A stretch of DNA of 64,000 bases from Kingdonia uniflora. Taxonomy: Eukaryota; Streptophyta; Magnoliopsida; Ranunculales; Circaeasteraceae. A model generated the notes under the pieces. The model made no database searches, was not told where the DNA came from, and worked only from the letters and a program-made list of their open reading frames with translations. The translations under genes and the position numbers were made by a program. The stretch is taken from assembly GCA_014058105.1 (NCBI GenBank), contig JACGCM010002082.1:2480001-2544000 (forward strand), read 5' to 3'. This document shows positions 10,920 through 22,980 of this stretch, piece by piece (within the stretch, counting starts at the first letter, position 1; each line of letters starts with the position of its first letter).

Positions 10920-13900
10920 TTATGAACCTTCATGTGTTGTACCCTTAAACACTAATAGATCTTCGTACGAGTCTACATCTCGAGTAAATTTCTTTGGGGA
11001 ATCTAAGACAACATGCCAATAATCGCTCCTCATCAAATCTTTGCAATAAAATACTTGAGATACAAGTACAAATGGCTCATCCTCCTCTTTTGAAATTCTT
11101 TTGAGTTTTTCCAAGTTCGCACACAACCGTTAACCTTGTCTTTTATCCGTACCCAATCACAATAGAATACCGTTTCCTGAAAGTCAAAATTTTCAAGCTC
11201 TAAAATTTCTTTTACCACTTCATAGTACGTAGTTTCATCTTCCACCCCATTGGGATCACTTTTACGTGATATAAATGTCATGATTGCCTTCATTGTAACG
11301 CCGCTATTCTGTGTTATCGTGCTACTTTTCGATCCTTTTGCATGAAATACAAAACCATTAGCTCGATAAGCTTTATAAGATATCGCATTATGGCCTGGAC
11401 CGTCTGCTAACCTCTTTAAGACTGACACCTTCTCGTTTTCTAACGTCTCATTTTCTAGCTGGTATGTTGACAAAGATATATGTATATATTAATATCAAAT
11501 CAATACAAAAAATAACATATCTTATACTAAATGCAAGTCAAAGTCATACTTGTCGCCTTAGCCATGGAATGAACTGCAATGGTTTTTCAGATGTTATGGT
11601 CCCCCTCCTCCTTTGACCCCCTGAAGTGCAACCCTCGGTATAAATATTATGCTTCCTACAAATGTGCAAAGATGCCATGAAATAAAAAAAGGAAAATCCA
11701 GAAGTTGTCATATTTATGATGATCGTTATGAAAAGTGCACCAAATTATACGTACTCTTTCAATTCATCAATGTCATCATAAGATTCCAAAACCTATCTAC
11801 GTGCTTGCTCGTACTTCACTGGATCACGGAAATGATTTGTGCCCTTTTTGTCAAGAGGATATTCACTAGAACATTTATCGTCATCATCCATGAATGGGTC
11901 TCGCCCATATTTATGGCTTCCCTTCCTACCATCAGGCATTTACTCCATACAATACATAATTGCCTCCTCAGTAATGTAGCACATTGCAATGCATGCCTCA
12001 GAGCGTGTAGGATTCTTTACGTAAAGTTTATACGTTCTCATCATCCTAATAAATCGAAATCGTTATTAATGATATCTAAAACTATATAAAAAATATATAA
12101 ATTAAAAGCTTTCCATATATTTTCTTACCTTTCAAAAGGATACATCCAGCGGTATCTAACAGGTCCACAAATTTGTATCTCCTCTGCCAAATGTTCAATA
12201 AGGTATATCATAGGAACAAAAAATGAAGGTGGAAAATACTTTTCAAAGACACATAGTTCTTCAATAACACGTTGTTTGGCAATAGCAAGATCATCACGGT
12301 AAACCAACTTTGAGCATATTACTTTAAAGAATATTGATAGTTATCGAATTGTAGCAACCAATGGCTTTTGTTTCTTAAATCCGTACATCAGCAATACATG
12401 TAGCAAATGTTGCATTAATATATGATTGTCATGTGATTTTAAGCCTTTGATTTGCAGATCTTCCATGCTTACATGATGTTTCCAATTAGAGCTATATCCA
12501 ATAGGAACCTTTAGCTCACTCAACGATTCACAAATTAGTTTTTTCTCGACTCGAGAAAGAGTAAAGGGAGCTTTTGGCAAGAAAATTTTATTTCCTTTTT
12601 GAGCTGGCCATAATTTTTTTCTAATTTTCATTAACTTTAGATTTTGACGAGCTTGGAATCTATCTTTGGTCTTGCCCTTCGTGTCCATGAGTATTGCCAA
12701 AAGAATTTGCCCTACATTTCTTTCGACGTGCATTACATCTAGATTGTGACGCACTGGAAGATCCTGAATAAATGTACATATAAAATTAGAAAATTCAAAT
12801 GGTCTAAAATTTGTCAAATATACTTTTACTTTACCTTCTAATACGGTAGGTCAAACATGATCGTTCTCCTTGACCAAGTTATAGGTTTCTTGGTTGATTC
12901 TTCTTCATCAACCCGGGTTGATTATTCTTCGTCATCCCCGATAGATTCTCCTTTATTGGTCATAAGTTTTTTCCTCTTCTTCCCTATTTCGAGCCCAGGT
13001 TCGTTCCCTTTCTTTATTTATTTTCCATATGTTATCGGAATATTTTCTACCTTACTCAACACTTCAGATCCAGTAAAATGCCGATGAGCCTTTCTTTTAC
13101 CCTGGAGCCCATTAAATTGCGACTTCTGCTTTCTAAAAGAATGATTTAGGGGTAAGACTCTTCTAGTGCCCATATAAGAATGCTTCTTCTCATGCTAAAG
13201 CCTTTTTGAATTTATATTTTCACCACAAACAGGACAAGCATACTTTCCCCCAGTTCGGCAACCTAAAAGATATTCGTATGCCGGAAAGTCATGTATAGAC
13301 CATAATAAAATTGCTTTCATTGTAAAGCTAGACTTGCTATGAGAGTCATATGTTATCTTGCCGGTGGACCATAATTCATTCAACTCTGAGATTAATGGTT
13401 GGAGATACACATCAATGTTTTTACCTGGACCATACTTTCTGGGTATCAATAACTACAACATCGTAAACTCCTTTCGCATGCATAAAGAAGGTGGAAGGTT
13501 GTAAGGGACAATCATAACTTGCCAGCAACTGTAAGAGATGTTCATATTACCATATGGATTAAAGCCGTCTATTGCGAGTTCGAGTAAAAAATTACGCGAT
13601 TCATCAGCAAAATTGGGCCACAAAGCATCCACTCGTTTCCAATACGTAGAATCCATCGGATGACTCATGACTATGTCTGGAGAAGTCGATCTTGAATGCC
13701 ATGTCATATTCTCCGCAATCCACGGGATACTAAGAAATAGACATAACTTAATAAGACTTGACAGCAAGATGTTTTAAAAAAAATCAAATAGAAGAAATGA
13801 TCAACCTATAAAGTCTTTGTAGTCTTGGCGTCAGGGAAAATATATTAACACCTTCTCTGGTACTTTTTGACTTATCTTCTTATCTAGATTTTTTTTTTGC

Positions 13901-14659
13901 ATCTACTCACACCACAAGTAGGACACTTATCCTTATGTTCGTGCTCTATCCAGAAAAGTATACATTTGTTTGGGCACGCATGAACCGATTTGAAACTCAT
14001 TCCCAAGGAATTAACCATTTTTTAGAAGTGTATACATTTTCGGGCAATGTGTTATCAATTGGGAGATACTTTTTAAATACTTTCAACATTTCAGTAAAGC
14101 TATTATCAGACCACCCATATGTTGTTTTCATACTCATGAGCTCAACGGTAGCAGGCAAAGTAGTGTGCTCTGCTTCACATCCAGAGTATCTTCCCTCAAT
14201 TTTTTTTGTTCATTATCACGTGAATTACTAAAATCTTGAACACCTTGCTGATTAACATCCACATTTTCATGGAAATCATCTCCATCCATGTATGTTGGAA
14301 GATCTTCAGGTTGGGCATACCCAAATGCGTGATCCACCAAATCAAGCCTTTTAGGGACATCAAGAGGATGATCACAGGTTGTCCCATGATTCTCTAAGTT
14401 GGCAGCATTGTTTTTAGTTGGTTCTATGGAAATAGCAATTAGTATATGATTGGTCAATACCTTTTGAAACTAAATGATGACAAACTTAAGTTGACATAAT
14501 TTGCCCATGCTTATTTTGACACTTAGCACAAGGATAAGAAAACTCGTTAGACTTTAGATTAACTTTTGCGAATGCAATAAATGAATGAACACCGCACATA
14601 TATTCAACAGAAAGACTTTCAGCCTTCTTCCAACCCTTGTCTGAGCAAATTAATGACAT
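10920..14659 (-). pseudogene. Decayed TNP2-like CACTA transposase
   Basis: From ATG at 14659: a Transposase-associated domain (GVHSFIAFAKVN, CAKCQN), then after a gap Transposase_21/TNP2 (13767-12700) with FADESRNFLLELAIDGFNPY, YNLPPSLCM, DVYLQPLISELNELW, DFPAYEYLLGCRTGG, CPVCGEN, RHNLDVMHVERNVG and GLKSHDNHILMQ. Next is the DUF4218 region (12307-11560: FPPSFFVPMIYLIEHLAEE, YRWMYPFER). Last is DUF4216 (11473-10920: LADGPGHNAISYKAY, TQNSGVTMKA, FYCDWVRI, DYWHVVLDSP). The domain order matches plant TNP2 proteins, which bind the terminal repeats and catalyse excision and insertion. Frameshifts (one near 11110) and many stops show it is dead. The N-terminal exon around 14460-14659 reads into a possible intron. 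Confidence 0.88.
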
Positions 14660-14942
14660 CTTAAGTCAAGGATAAGGTAAGAATCTTGAAGTAGAAGAAA
14701 TATCATAAAGAAACATAGTGAAGAAATAACATAAATAAATATTATAGTAACTTTTCCCTCTGTTTGGAAGAAATAAATAAAAGTTTTTCTTCAAAATGTC
14801 AAAATTAGAAATCATCTAATTAAGCACTTCTAACCAGTCCTTTATACCAATCCAAAGTTGAATAGAGTTTCATATACACCTACTAGTAACTATAAGCATC
14901 TCACTATTTTGCTGCATATATTATTGTTTAATATACTATGAC

Positions 14943-15522
14943 CCATTAGGGTTATCTCAGTATTTGATGCAAGTTATCTCAATGATGATGGTTGGGCACT
15001 TAAGGTGAACTTTCTTTTTCCAGTACAGTACAACTATTGCTACTTCTCTCACTGGTGTCACAGGGTTCAGTCTTCTTTACTCAGGTTTCCAATGAATTAG
15101 GCGCTGGGAAACCACAAACAGCTCGTGTAACTGCCTACACCATAGTGTTGCTAGCACTCTCAAAAATAAATTTAATAAGCACAATACTTTTTGCTTGCCG
15201 TTATATATTAGGATACGCTTTTAGCAATGAAAAGGATGTCGTTGATTATTTGATGAGAATGACTCCTCTGATTTGTATCTCAGTTATCACAGATAGCCTA
15301 CAAGTAGTCCTTTCAGGTATTGCTAGAAGATACAGGTGGCAACATCTAGGCACTTATGTCAACCTTGGTGCATACTATCTTGGTGGAGTCCCTATAGCTG
15401 TCTTGTTAGGATTTTATTATCACTAGGGAAGAAGAGGCCTCTGGATCAGGATACTGACTGGGTCTTTTCTGCAAACAATTTTTATTTTTTTAATAACAGG
15501 TTCTACAAATTGGTAGAAACAG
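14943..15522 (+). pseudogene. Captured MATE/DTX efflux transporter fragment inside the CACTA
   Basis: Two parts of a plant MATE (DTX-type) protein are fused. 14943-15066 encodes the first membrane segments (LSQYLMQVISMMMVGHL, then STTIATSLTGVTGFSLL, with a one-base and a five-base insertion between them that cancel in frame). From about 15083 it jumps to the second half: VSNELGAGKPQTARV, FACRYILGYAFSNEKDVVDY, DSLQVVLSGIARRYRWQHLG, YVNLGAYYLGGVPIAVLL, a stop, then GRRGLWIRILTGSFLQTIF and ITGSTNW. A splice-donor-like GTAAGT follows at 15523. MATE proteins export organic compounds or metal chelates with H+ antiport. The middle of the protein is missing, so this is a deleted, non-functional host fragment. 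It runs opposite to the transposase genes. Confidence 0.85.
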
Positions 15523-15529
15523 GTAAGTA

Positions 15530-16715
15530 ATGCTAGGGAGAGGATACTAGATAGGAGATTACCATTGGAGAATGATTTGAAGTGAATCATCAAAGAAAGG
15601 TTACTAGGCTGTTTGAAGGCATTATTACATCATGTTAAATCAAAACTTTCATGGAAGAAAACTGCGTTTGAAGATTTTCCTTCAGAAGCTGCAGTGTCGA
15701 ATATGATCTAGATTGATCTTTACTGGTTTTCTTCAACTCTTATGCTCAAACTCCTCTATATTACGTAGACATTAACTTTAGGATCTCTTCGCCGTCATAA
15801 AAAAATAGCTTGGGGTAGCGGTTGCCAAGGTAGTAATTTTATGTTCTTCAATCTTCTACAGGATAGCTTTTATTAGAGGGAAGATGACTTGGTATTGCCT
15901 GTACTTTGACAGGCTATTAATTTTTTTTCAAGGATATTAACCTCTGATATTAACATTCTTGAAGTTTTGTAAATGAAATTCATTTGGAGTAGTATCTTTC
16001 AAATGTTCCATGTAATCCTTAAGTATCTTGTTACACCTTCCTATCATAATACACAGGTTTAATTTACTGTTTAAAATAAATATAAGAAAATACTATGACC
16101 CTAAAAACATTATATGTTATGCTAATTAAGGAAATTGAGCACACGGATGCTCTCTGCTTTTTTTATCCTTATTACGCAATGTTCAATCATTTGAAGACGA
16201 AAGAACTAGAGCTAGGCCGATCTGTAGCGTCGTTCCCTACCCTAATGTGAGAATATCTGGAGATAGGCAGACAAGCAGGTAGCATGCTTGCATTATACAT
16301 CTATGATAGGAGCTTTCGACGCCCTAGCTAACGTGATTAGAGACCTGGACAAATTCATTTATCTTAAAAAAATGGCATGTGTCTTCTATTTTCGAAGGGG
16401 GATATTGCATTAATAGACAAGAGCTAGCCTTTTAAAAGCAGACATTCTCTTTTTAAATGACCCGAATTGATCCACCGTAAGCATAAATCTACTGCAAACA
16501 TAGATCAAACCAAAGATACAACCGCAACGAGATCAAGCCTAGTTACATGTTTGTCTATACCACTATAGACGACCTTCATTTTAGTCAAGGAACTCATTTC
16601 CTAATATGCTTTACGGGGTCAAAACAACTAGCTTGTTGATAAAAATTTTTTTACCCCAGTATCTGCCCATACCTAAGAAAAAACACGGACCTGGAACGCC
16701 AGAAAGAAAAAGGTT
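15530..16715. other. CACTA interior, no gene recognised
   Basis: Contains no long open frame or familiar protein. The first ~200 bp may be intron or 3' sequence of the captured MATE gene. Confidence 0.45.
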
Positions 16716-16718
16716 ACC

Positions 16719-17075
16719 TAAAGGTATCCACCCATGATTCTGCCTATATTATTGGTCATAATACTTCTGCTAATATCAAACAAACTTTTCCCAAACAGCA
16801 ACTTGGTTTCTCCACTAAATCTTAGTACATAGAACGCATACTCTGCCGCATAGTCATGCAAATGAAGGTCTACACTCTGATTAGTATGATAATGATGTTT
16901 TTCTCCTGTTGATTTCCCAAACCTAAAGATACTAACTCTATCTCAAACTCCTAATGTGAGCATCACAGCTTGCATGCCAGAAGAGTAATGCAACAAACTT
17001 CCATCATGGGCAGGTACCCATTGTTCTGGCAGCTTCCCCATTTCCTCTACAAACTGTATTAATGAATAATACTTC
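16719..17075 (-). pseudogene. Unidentified exon-like ORF, probably a third captured host fragment
   Basis: About 115 codons on the minus strand with a single internal stop, coding-like composition and a donor-like TAG|GTAACC at the end. Stretches include EEMGKLPEQWVPAHDGSLLH, SSGMQAVMLTLG and [20 protein letters not shown], then [21 protein letters not shown] do not recognise the family. Its neighbours (TNP2, MATE fragment) and its position inside the CACTA suggest another captured host exon, but it could be an element-specific gene piece. No function is proposed. Confidence 0.4.
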
Positions 17076-17079
17076 ACAA

Positions 17080-18385
17080 TTCGAGTGCATAAAACATCAA
17101 ACCGTACATCTGTAACTAGTAAAGGGGAAGCTCATGGTAAGTGATGCTTTTAGGGTTGTTAATACGAGAGTTAGCAAGGACACAGTCACCTGTACTATTT
17201 AATAAATGTTCCATATCCACGCCTATCCTCCTCGTCTGAACTGATCTGCTATGTGCCCATAGGTGGTGGTTGCCGTTAGCACATTTTGTATTGCTTGAGG
17301 ATGATTTCAGGATGAATATTCCAAGCTTCACATATGGCTATAGATCTGTTGTTGTCTGCAACTGTTTTTGACTTTCTCTTAGGCTCTAAATTGAGTGTCA
17401 CTTAGAATATCTCTAAAATTGATGTTGAAGTCTATACTCTCACTTCTAAATATATGGTTGCCTATTTTTCTCTACACATGGAACATAAGAACACAAGGCT
17501 ATGTAGAGGGTTTTAGTACCCACATCCTTTTGCCCAATTTAGTAAGCTTGTACATTTCATCCTGAAAATTCTAGAATTGCCTAGTACAAAAAGATTCCCA
17601 ACACTCTCCCTATCCGGAATGACCCTCTCATTGTGCCCAACAAATCCCCCGATCCCTCCTTCCAAATTAAATTATGTAGAAAAAATAGTAAATCTTACCC
17701 AAGTGTCTTTAATTGGGTACCTTACCATTTTTACCAATATATCGCATAAGATTCTAATAAATTACTCCAAAAAACTCCCCTATCACTCCCAAGGATACAA
17801 TTTTAACTTTCAAAAATAACAAAGTACCTTGGATTCTTAAAACTCAATGGATTCTAACCTACAACTTCAAATTCTATCTATGATATTATAATACAAAGCT
17901 TATAATATCATAATCTTCTGCAATAATATATTAAATTAACTCAATCAAAAAAGACATCTTATAAAGACCCATATTATATCACTGATAAATGAAATAATCT
18001 CAATCAAGGAAGCAATCAAAATATGAATTTACTAAAATTCAATAATAACATGTAATTCATACAACTGTAAATAACGCATCAAATAAGGTACCCAATTTTG
18101 ATTCATGAAAATTAATGAAAAGACATAAAAAAATACCTCCTGCAACTTTGAAATACCACAGCAACTATAATTCGATGAAACCTAACACCAGTTCAAGTCA
18201 GAATCAGGAGAGAAATGCTTGAAGATGAAACCCATTGGTCTTAATTAGGTTTTTATGCAAATCAAAAGATATAAAACATGAAGATTGGGAGAAAACAATT
18301 ACCTTGAGACTTAAATCAACTGTGATAGAATAATTGTAAAACTAATTTTTGCCAAAACCCTAACATATAGAGAATGCGATTGGCG
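17080..18385. other. CACTA interior, no gene recognised
   Basis: Low coding potential on both strands. A 71-codon minus-strand frame at 17116-17331 has no recognised similarity. AT-rich from 17840 on. Confidence 0.45.
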
Positions 18386-18638
18386 ATTCGAGGCCGAATA
18401 AGTGGGGGAGAATCATGGGAGAGAGGGAAACCTAAATTTTTTGGGTGTACCATCGCGGGAAACTAAAATGGAGAGAAGTGTAAGATTGAAAAAGTGAAAC
18501 CACGTACCTGTGTTTGAGTTTGGGCTGAAGTGGAAAAACGACGAATATGGTATTAATCGTGTGCTCCATTTGTCGTCTTTTAACGTCAAAAAATTCCCTC
18601 GTTTTATTATGTCGTATTTTACAGTTTTTGTTGTAGCG
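18386..18638. repeat. CACTA right subterminal region and terminus
   Basis: Ends TTTTTGTTGTAGCG, the inverted and slightly mutated partner of the left CACTACAACAAAA. TCGTC/GACGA motifs occur at 18540-18616, echoing the left subterminal repeats. Confidence 0.8.
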
Positions 18639-19173
18639 GCATGTGACATAAATAGTCAGCATTGACACCTACGCCACGAACTGATAAATAACGTCGGTCA
18701 AGCACAATAGAAAAGCATGAACAAGTCAAAGACACATGTTTCTTACAAACTCAACAGTTGCTCAGTCAATCGCTACTTACAAAATTGTTCAGAGAATGTG
18801 CTTCAGCATGATAGAGAACTGCGGAGAGGGCCTATATAAAGAAAAAGTTCCAGAAGAGACAGAGACCAAAAAATATACGAGAAATCACCAAGAAAACTAT
18901 ATTTTCTAGATTCTCGAACACCCTAAACTTCTTATTTACAAGATCAAGCATTTCTAGTTCAAGAGATCACTTCCAATAAGATATCAGCCTTAAGTAATAA
19001 AAGTTACTATTACAAAAACCCTCAACTCGAGGTCATGGTTTTTTAGTTATTCAGAGGTTTTCCACACTAAGTCACCTGTGTCATTTCTTATTTCATATTA
19101 GTTTTTATCACAGGAACATTAGTGTAAGAGCTAATTTTGAGCCATATCGAGCTTACGAAGTTAGGCCATTATA
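18639..19173 (+). repeat. Element A 5' LTR, second part
   Basis: Continues the LTR after the CACTA: aligns with 42832-43368 and ends GGCCATTATA (CATTACA in the 3' LTR and in element C). A TATA box TATATAAA lies at 18833-18840. The 5-bp block GCATG at the junction contains the right copy of the CACTA target duplication. Confidence 0.92.
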
Positions 19174-19195
19174 TTTGGCGCCGTTTGTGGGAAAG
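19174..19195 (+). other. Primer-binding-site region of element A
   Basis: TTTGGCGCCGTTTGTGGG directly follows the LTR end. The TGGCGCCG core is the form that pairs with the CGGCGCCA 3' end of some plant tRNAs. The same segment follows the LTRs of element C and (as ATTGGCGTCGTCTGTGGGG) B. The tRNA was not identified. Confidence 0.65.
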
Positions 19196-19250
19196 AAGAT
19201 ATTTCCACGATATCCTAAGGCATATATTCACTCTACTACAAATTTAAATC

Positions 19251-20515
19251 ATGGTCACTTCCAGATCACCGACAACAGGAATCTAGCCCAATCTTTCAGT
19301 CTAGCCGGAATAACTTATAGATCTATAAGCGAATCTCTACTCCTAAACTGGACGCAATGAGCTCAAACTTCAGTTAACTCTTGACCGAGAGCTCCGTGAG
19401 AAGGAGCTCGAAGCCAAATGACAAGCTCGTTTGACAGCTTTCAAGCGATATGTAGACCAAATGACAATGCCGACTGTATTATAAGCTCTGCATGACACTC
19501 AACAGGTTTCTCAAACAAGGGATCACGATCAATTGCTAGAAACCTCTCGGGTATCTGCGTAGGAAAGATTGGGACCTCGAGGAGCCACCAACAAAGCTAT
19601 TTCCAGAAATATTCAACATGAACATTAACCTTCTATTTATTTGGGTAGTAAAGTTTAGTCTGAAATCAGCAGAGGTCACCAATTTTCTAAATGTCAGGAG
19701 GAAGAACAGCAACCTCAACCTCAAATTCCAGCACGTGATCGTTTAAGTGAGGGTACCGGTACTCATAATCCTCAACCTTCTCGTTAAGTCACTCAATCGA
19801 CACGTCAATATGTTACATAGGAGCATATAGATCAGTGTATCAAGGAGTTGATCGAAGTACAAGTTCTGGGCACTGCAGATGAATTTACTAAGTTACAAGA
19901 GAGTCTAATTGCCAATGAACTATTCAATATGGAAATACCGAAAGGTTTCCATACTCCGAAAATTTGGAAATATAAGGGCACCGATCCAAATGAGTACATT
20001 CAACATTGTCGTGACTCCTTGGGGATGTATTCTAATCTCAACCACATCCTCTGCCGATTGTTCGCAACAAGTCTATACGAGGAACCGCTCCAGTGGTTAT
20101 ACTCTTTACCTGAAGATTCCATACTCACATTCGATCAGCTGCAAAAATAATTCATCAAGACGTATGCTCACAACATAGACAAAGAGGAGAATTTATATTC
20201 CCTTATTACTCTTAAACAGTCACATGGAGAGAAGTTTGGGGCTTTTGCGAAGGAATTTTTAGAGTTCGCGCGTAAAGTAGACAATCTCGATAAGAAAATA
20301 GCAGTTACTGCTTTCGCCAACGCACTCCAGCTCGACTGCAAGGCCAGAGAACACCTCTTCCTCAACAAACCTGTGACCTTGGAAAATATGATCACCAAGG
20401 TCAATTGTTACGTTGACCTAGAAAGGATGATGTCTGAAATGCATAAATTTACTAAATCCATTCTAACCATGAAATGTCCATCCATAGATCGAAATACTGA
20501 ACCAAATGAGGATTA
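19251..20515 (+). pseudogene. gag: Element A gag (decayed)
   Basis: Begins at the ATG homologous to that of element C (MVTSR versus MVSSR). The N-terminal part is broken. The capsid domain (Retrotrans_gag type) is readable at about 19848-20510: MEIPKGFHTPKIWKYKGTDP, NHILCRLFATSLYEEPLQWL, FDQLQK then a stop, NLYSLITLKQSHGEK, FAKEFLEFARKVD and AFANALQLDCKAREHL. Gag forms the particle that packages the element RNA. Stops at 20147 and 20515 and earlier ones make it non-functional. Confidence 0.85.
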
Positions 20516-20663
20516 AGGTGATCAAAAGCTCTCCAAGGGAAATACTGGCAACCCTCTAAACGACGGTTTACTATCCAAACTGGTCTACCCAAGGATGAAT
20601 GTTTGAATCTCCATAATTTTTCCAATCCCCTCCAAGGATAAACTATACCGTCCCTCTCAACCA

Positions 20664-21520
20664 TTGGAACCAATCGAGAACCGCTCGTACTGCATGCATC
20701 ACAAGGTAAACCACCATTCTACTGATAACTTCTATGATTTACAGAGGTTGCTAGAGTTTATTTTCAAGGAGGGACGAATATTTGAATACATTATTAACCT
20801 CGCATCATACAAGGATGGCAGTTTTAAGAAGCAGCTCAAAGTCATCCAGGTCGAAGATCAAGCCAAGGAGAAACACCTCTACTATATGTACCACAACAAC
20901 ATGATCAAAATCTATCAGATCACCAACTCTTGTCGATTCAAGCACAGACTATTAGAATACTGCGATCTCACACCTCAAGATTAAAAAGCCAAGCTTCCAC
21001 CTGAGTTAAGCAATCGCCAGCTTGGGATCTCCTTTAAAGATTATTACATTAGTCAAGTAAATTTTTTATATCATGATGCATTTATCATATTGCTCAAGAT
21101 GAAGAAGTTTGTCATGCACGCAATGATGATTGATACTGGAAGAGGTATTGAGATTCTCTTTTAAAGTACTATCGACTAAATGGGATTGACCGATCAAGTT
21201 ATTATAAGCGATACTGATATCAGTGGATTCAATGGTTCTAAAGAAGAGCGAGTAGGCAAGATCACCTTACCTATTTCCATAGGATCAGCCACCATCGACA
21301 TCATCTTCTATGTGATTAATGCATAATCTCGTTATCTTGGGATTATGGGCCACTGCTGGATTCACAACATGGAAGCAATCACTTCTACCTATTATCAAGC
21401 ACTCTACTTCAAACATGGTATCTATAAAATCAAGGGTAGTCAAAAGCTTTCTCGAGCTTACGAAAATGCTATCTCAGCCATTCTAGATACCTCAAACAGA
21501 TACGCTACATAGCAATTACA
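20664..21520 (+). pseudogene. Element A gag-pol linker and aspartic protease (decayed)
   Basis: 20664-20984 is the linker, with MHHKVNHHSTDNFYDLQRLL, which carries histidine/cysteine residues of a degraded zinc-finger-like segment typical of Tat gag C-termini. Protease: the catalytic triplet IDTGRGIEILF at about 21129-21165, then SDTDISGFNGSKEERVGKIT and SRYLGIMGHCWIHNMEAITS. The protease would cut the gag-pol polyprotein. Stops interrupt it (for example just after EILF). It matches element C at 62577-63242 almost residue for residue. Confidence 0.85.
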
Positions 21521-21559
21521 GAAAGCTGATCACATTGATGATCAACCTTTAACAGAAGA

Positions 21560-22880
21560 GCCTACAAAATTATTAATATTGATAGATCTAGCAGAGGTAC
21601 TTTTATCGGTACCAAGCTGGTCCAACGCGATAAGTATGCTCTCATTTGTTCTTACGACTAAATCGAGACGCTTTTGCGTGGACTTTCGAAGAGATGCATG
21701 GGGTCGATCTGGCCAAGGCATGTTATATATTGGCCATCAACATAACCGCCACGGCGGTCAAACATAAACAATGACGACTATTACCTCGACTTTGAGATGA
21801 ACTTAACATGGAGATCGAGAAATTGATCAAAATGAGATTCATTTGAGAAGCCAAATATCCAGATTGGATATCCAACATCGTCGCTGTCCCAAAGAATAAC
21901 ATAAAAGTCTAAGTTTGTGAAGATTTCACCGATCTAAACAAACATACTCCAAAGGATAGTTTCTCTCTTCTCAACATTTATCAGATCCTTGATTCTACAG
22001 TAGGTCACGAACTTCTATTTATGATGGACACTGCTTTTGGATACAATCAAATTCCACTATTGGAAGAAGATCAAGAAAAGACCACTTTCATCACTGAAAG
22101 TGGACTTTATTGCTACAAAGTCATGCCCTTCGGACTTAAAAACGCAGACGCGACTTATCAACGGTTGATGACTACTATGTTTAAAGCACATCTTGGGAAA
22201 GTTGTGGAAGTCTATATTAATGATTGCTTGTGCAAGGGCATACAGTCTGCCAACCACAATTCAGATCTTAATATAATATTTGATATTCTTCAATCTTATA
22301 AGATGCGTCTCAATCCTGATAAGTATCAATTCAAAGTACATTCAGGTTAATTTCTCGGCCACCTCCTCAGCAAGAAAGGGATTGAGGCCGATCCAGATCA
22401 GATTCGGGCTTTCCTTAGCATGCCATCTCCAAAAATGACAAAAGATGTATAAAAACTTATTGGCAAGATTGCCGCTATTCATCGATTCATTTCAAAATCT
22501 TCAGACCGCTGTCGTTGGTTGTTCCTAGTACTCCGCGGTTGTACTAAATGGGGAAAAGTTCAGCCAAATTCAGAGGTTCAATGGACATCAGAATTCGAAG
22601 TAGCTTTTCAGGATCTCAAAACCTATTTGTGGAAGTCTCCCATAATGAGCACCCCAATAGATAATGAGGAACTAACTATCAAACTAGTAGTTACAGATAC
22701 TTTACTCAGCTTGGTTCTCATTCGACTTGAAGAAAAAATCGTGAAACTAGTCTACTTCATCAGTAAAACCCTTACTCCAGCGGAAACGAGGTATTCTAAA
22801 ATCAAGAAACTTCTTCTCATTCTTGTTTACACTTTACAGAAACTCAAGCACTCCTTCTGAGCTCATTCAGTCAAAGTCAT
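21560..22880 (+). pseudogene. Element A reverse transcriptase and first RNase H (decayed)
   Basis: RT runs from about 21830 (EIEKLIKMRFI) through MMDTAFGYNQIPLLEEDQEK, YKVMPFGLKNADATYQRLMT and the catalytic box, which reads VYINDCLCKG where Ty3/gypsy has YVDD. FLGHLLSKKGIEADP and the thumb region follow. The connection and RNase H are at 22519-22860 (FEVAFQDLKTYL, VYFISKTLTPAETRYSKIKK), stop at 22860. The first active-site Asp is Asn, so polymerase activity would be lost even without the stops. Element B has the same replacement. Confidence 0.87.
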
Positions 22881-22980
22881 GACAAACTGCCCACTTCAGG
22901 AGGTTCTGTCCAAAAAAGAAAAATCAAGGAGAGTGCAACAATATTAAGTCAGTTTGGGTGAACATGATATCAGGTTTGAA

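Larger units (their letters stand above)
4544..18638. mobile_element. CACTA (En/Spm-like) DNA transposon, 14.1 kb, inside the 5' LTR of element A
   Basis: The left end is CACTACAACAAAA. The right end, read on the minus strand, is CGCTACAACAAAA, one base off the canonical terminus. The 3' LTR of A gives the empty site: ATTCC-ACA-TACGACATAAA. The 5' LTR reads ATTCC-AAA, then the element, then GCA-TGTGACATAAA. That is a 3-bp duplication, normal for CACTA, with one change in each copy. Subterminal CCGTCG/CGACGG motifs occur at both ends. It carries decayed TNP2 and Transposase_24 genes on the minus strand, plus host gene pieces. Confidence 0.93.

Noticed and set aside
15010..15030. TTTCTTTTTCCAG as a splice acceptor of the MATE fragment
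   Set aside because: It is coding sequence (family pattern GELSFSST) disturbed by two small insertions.
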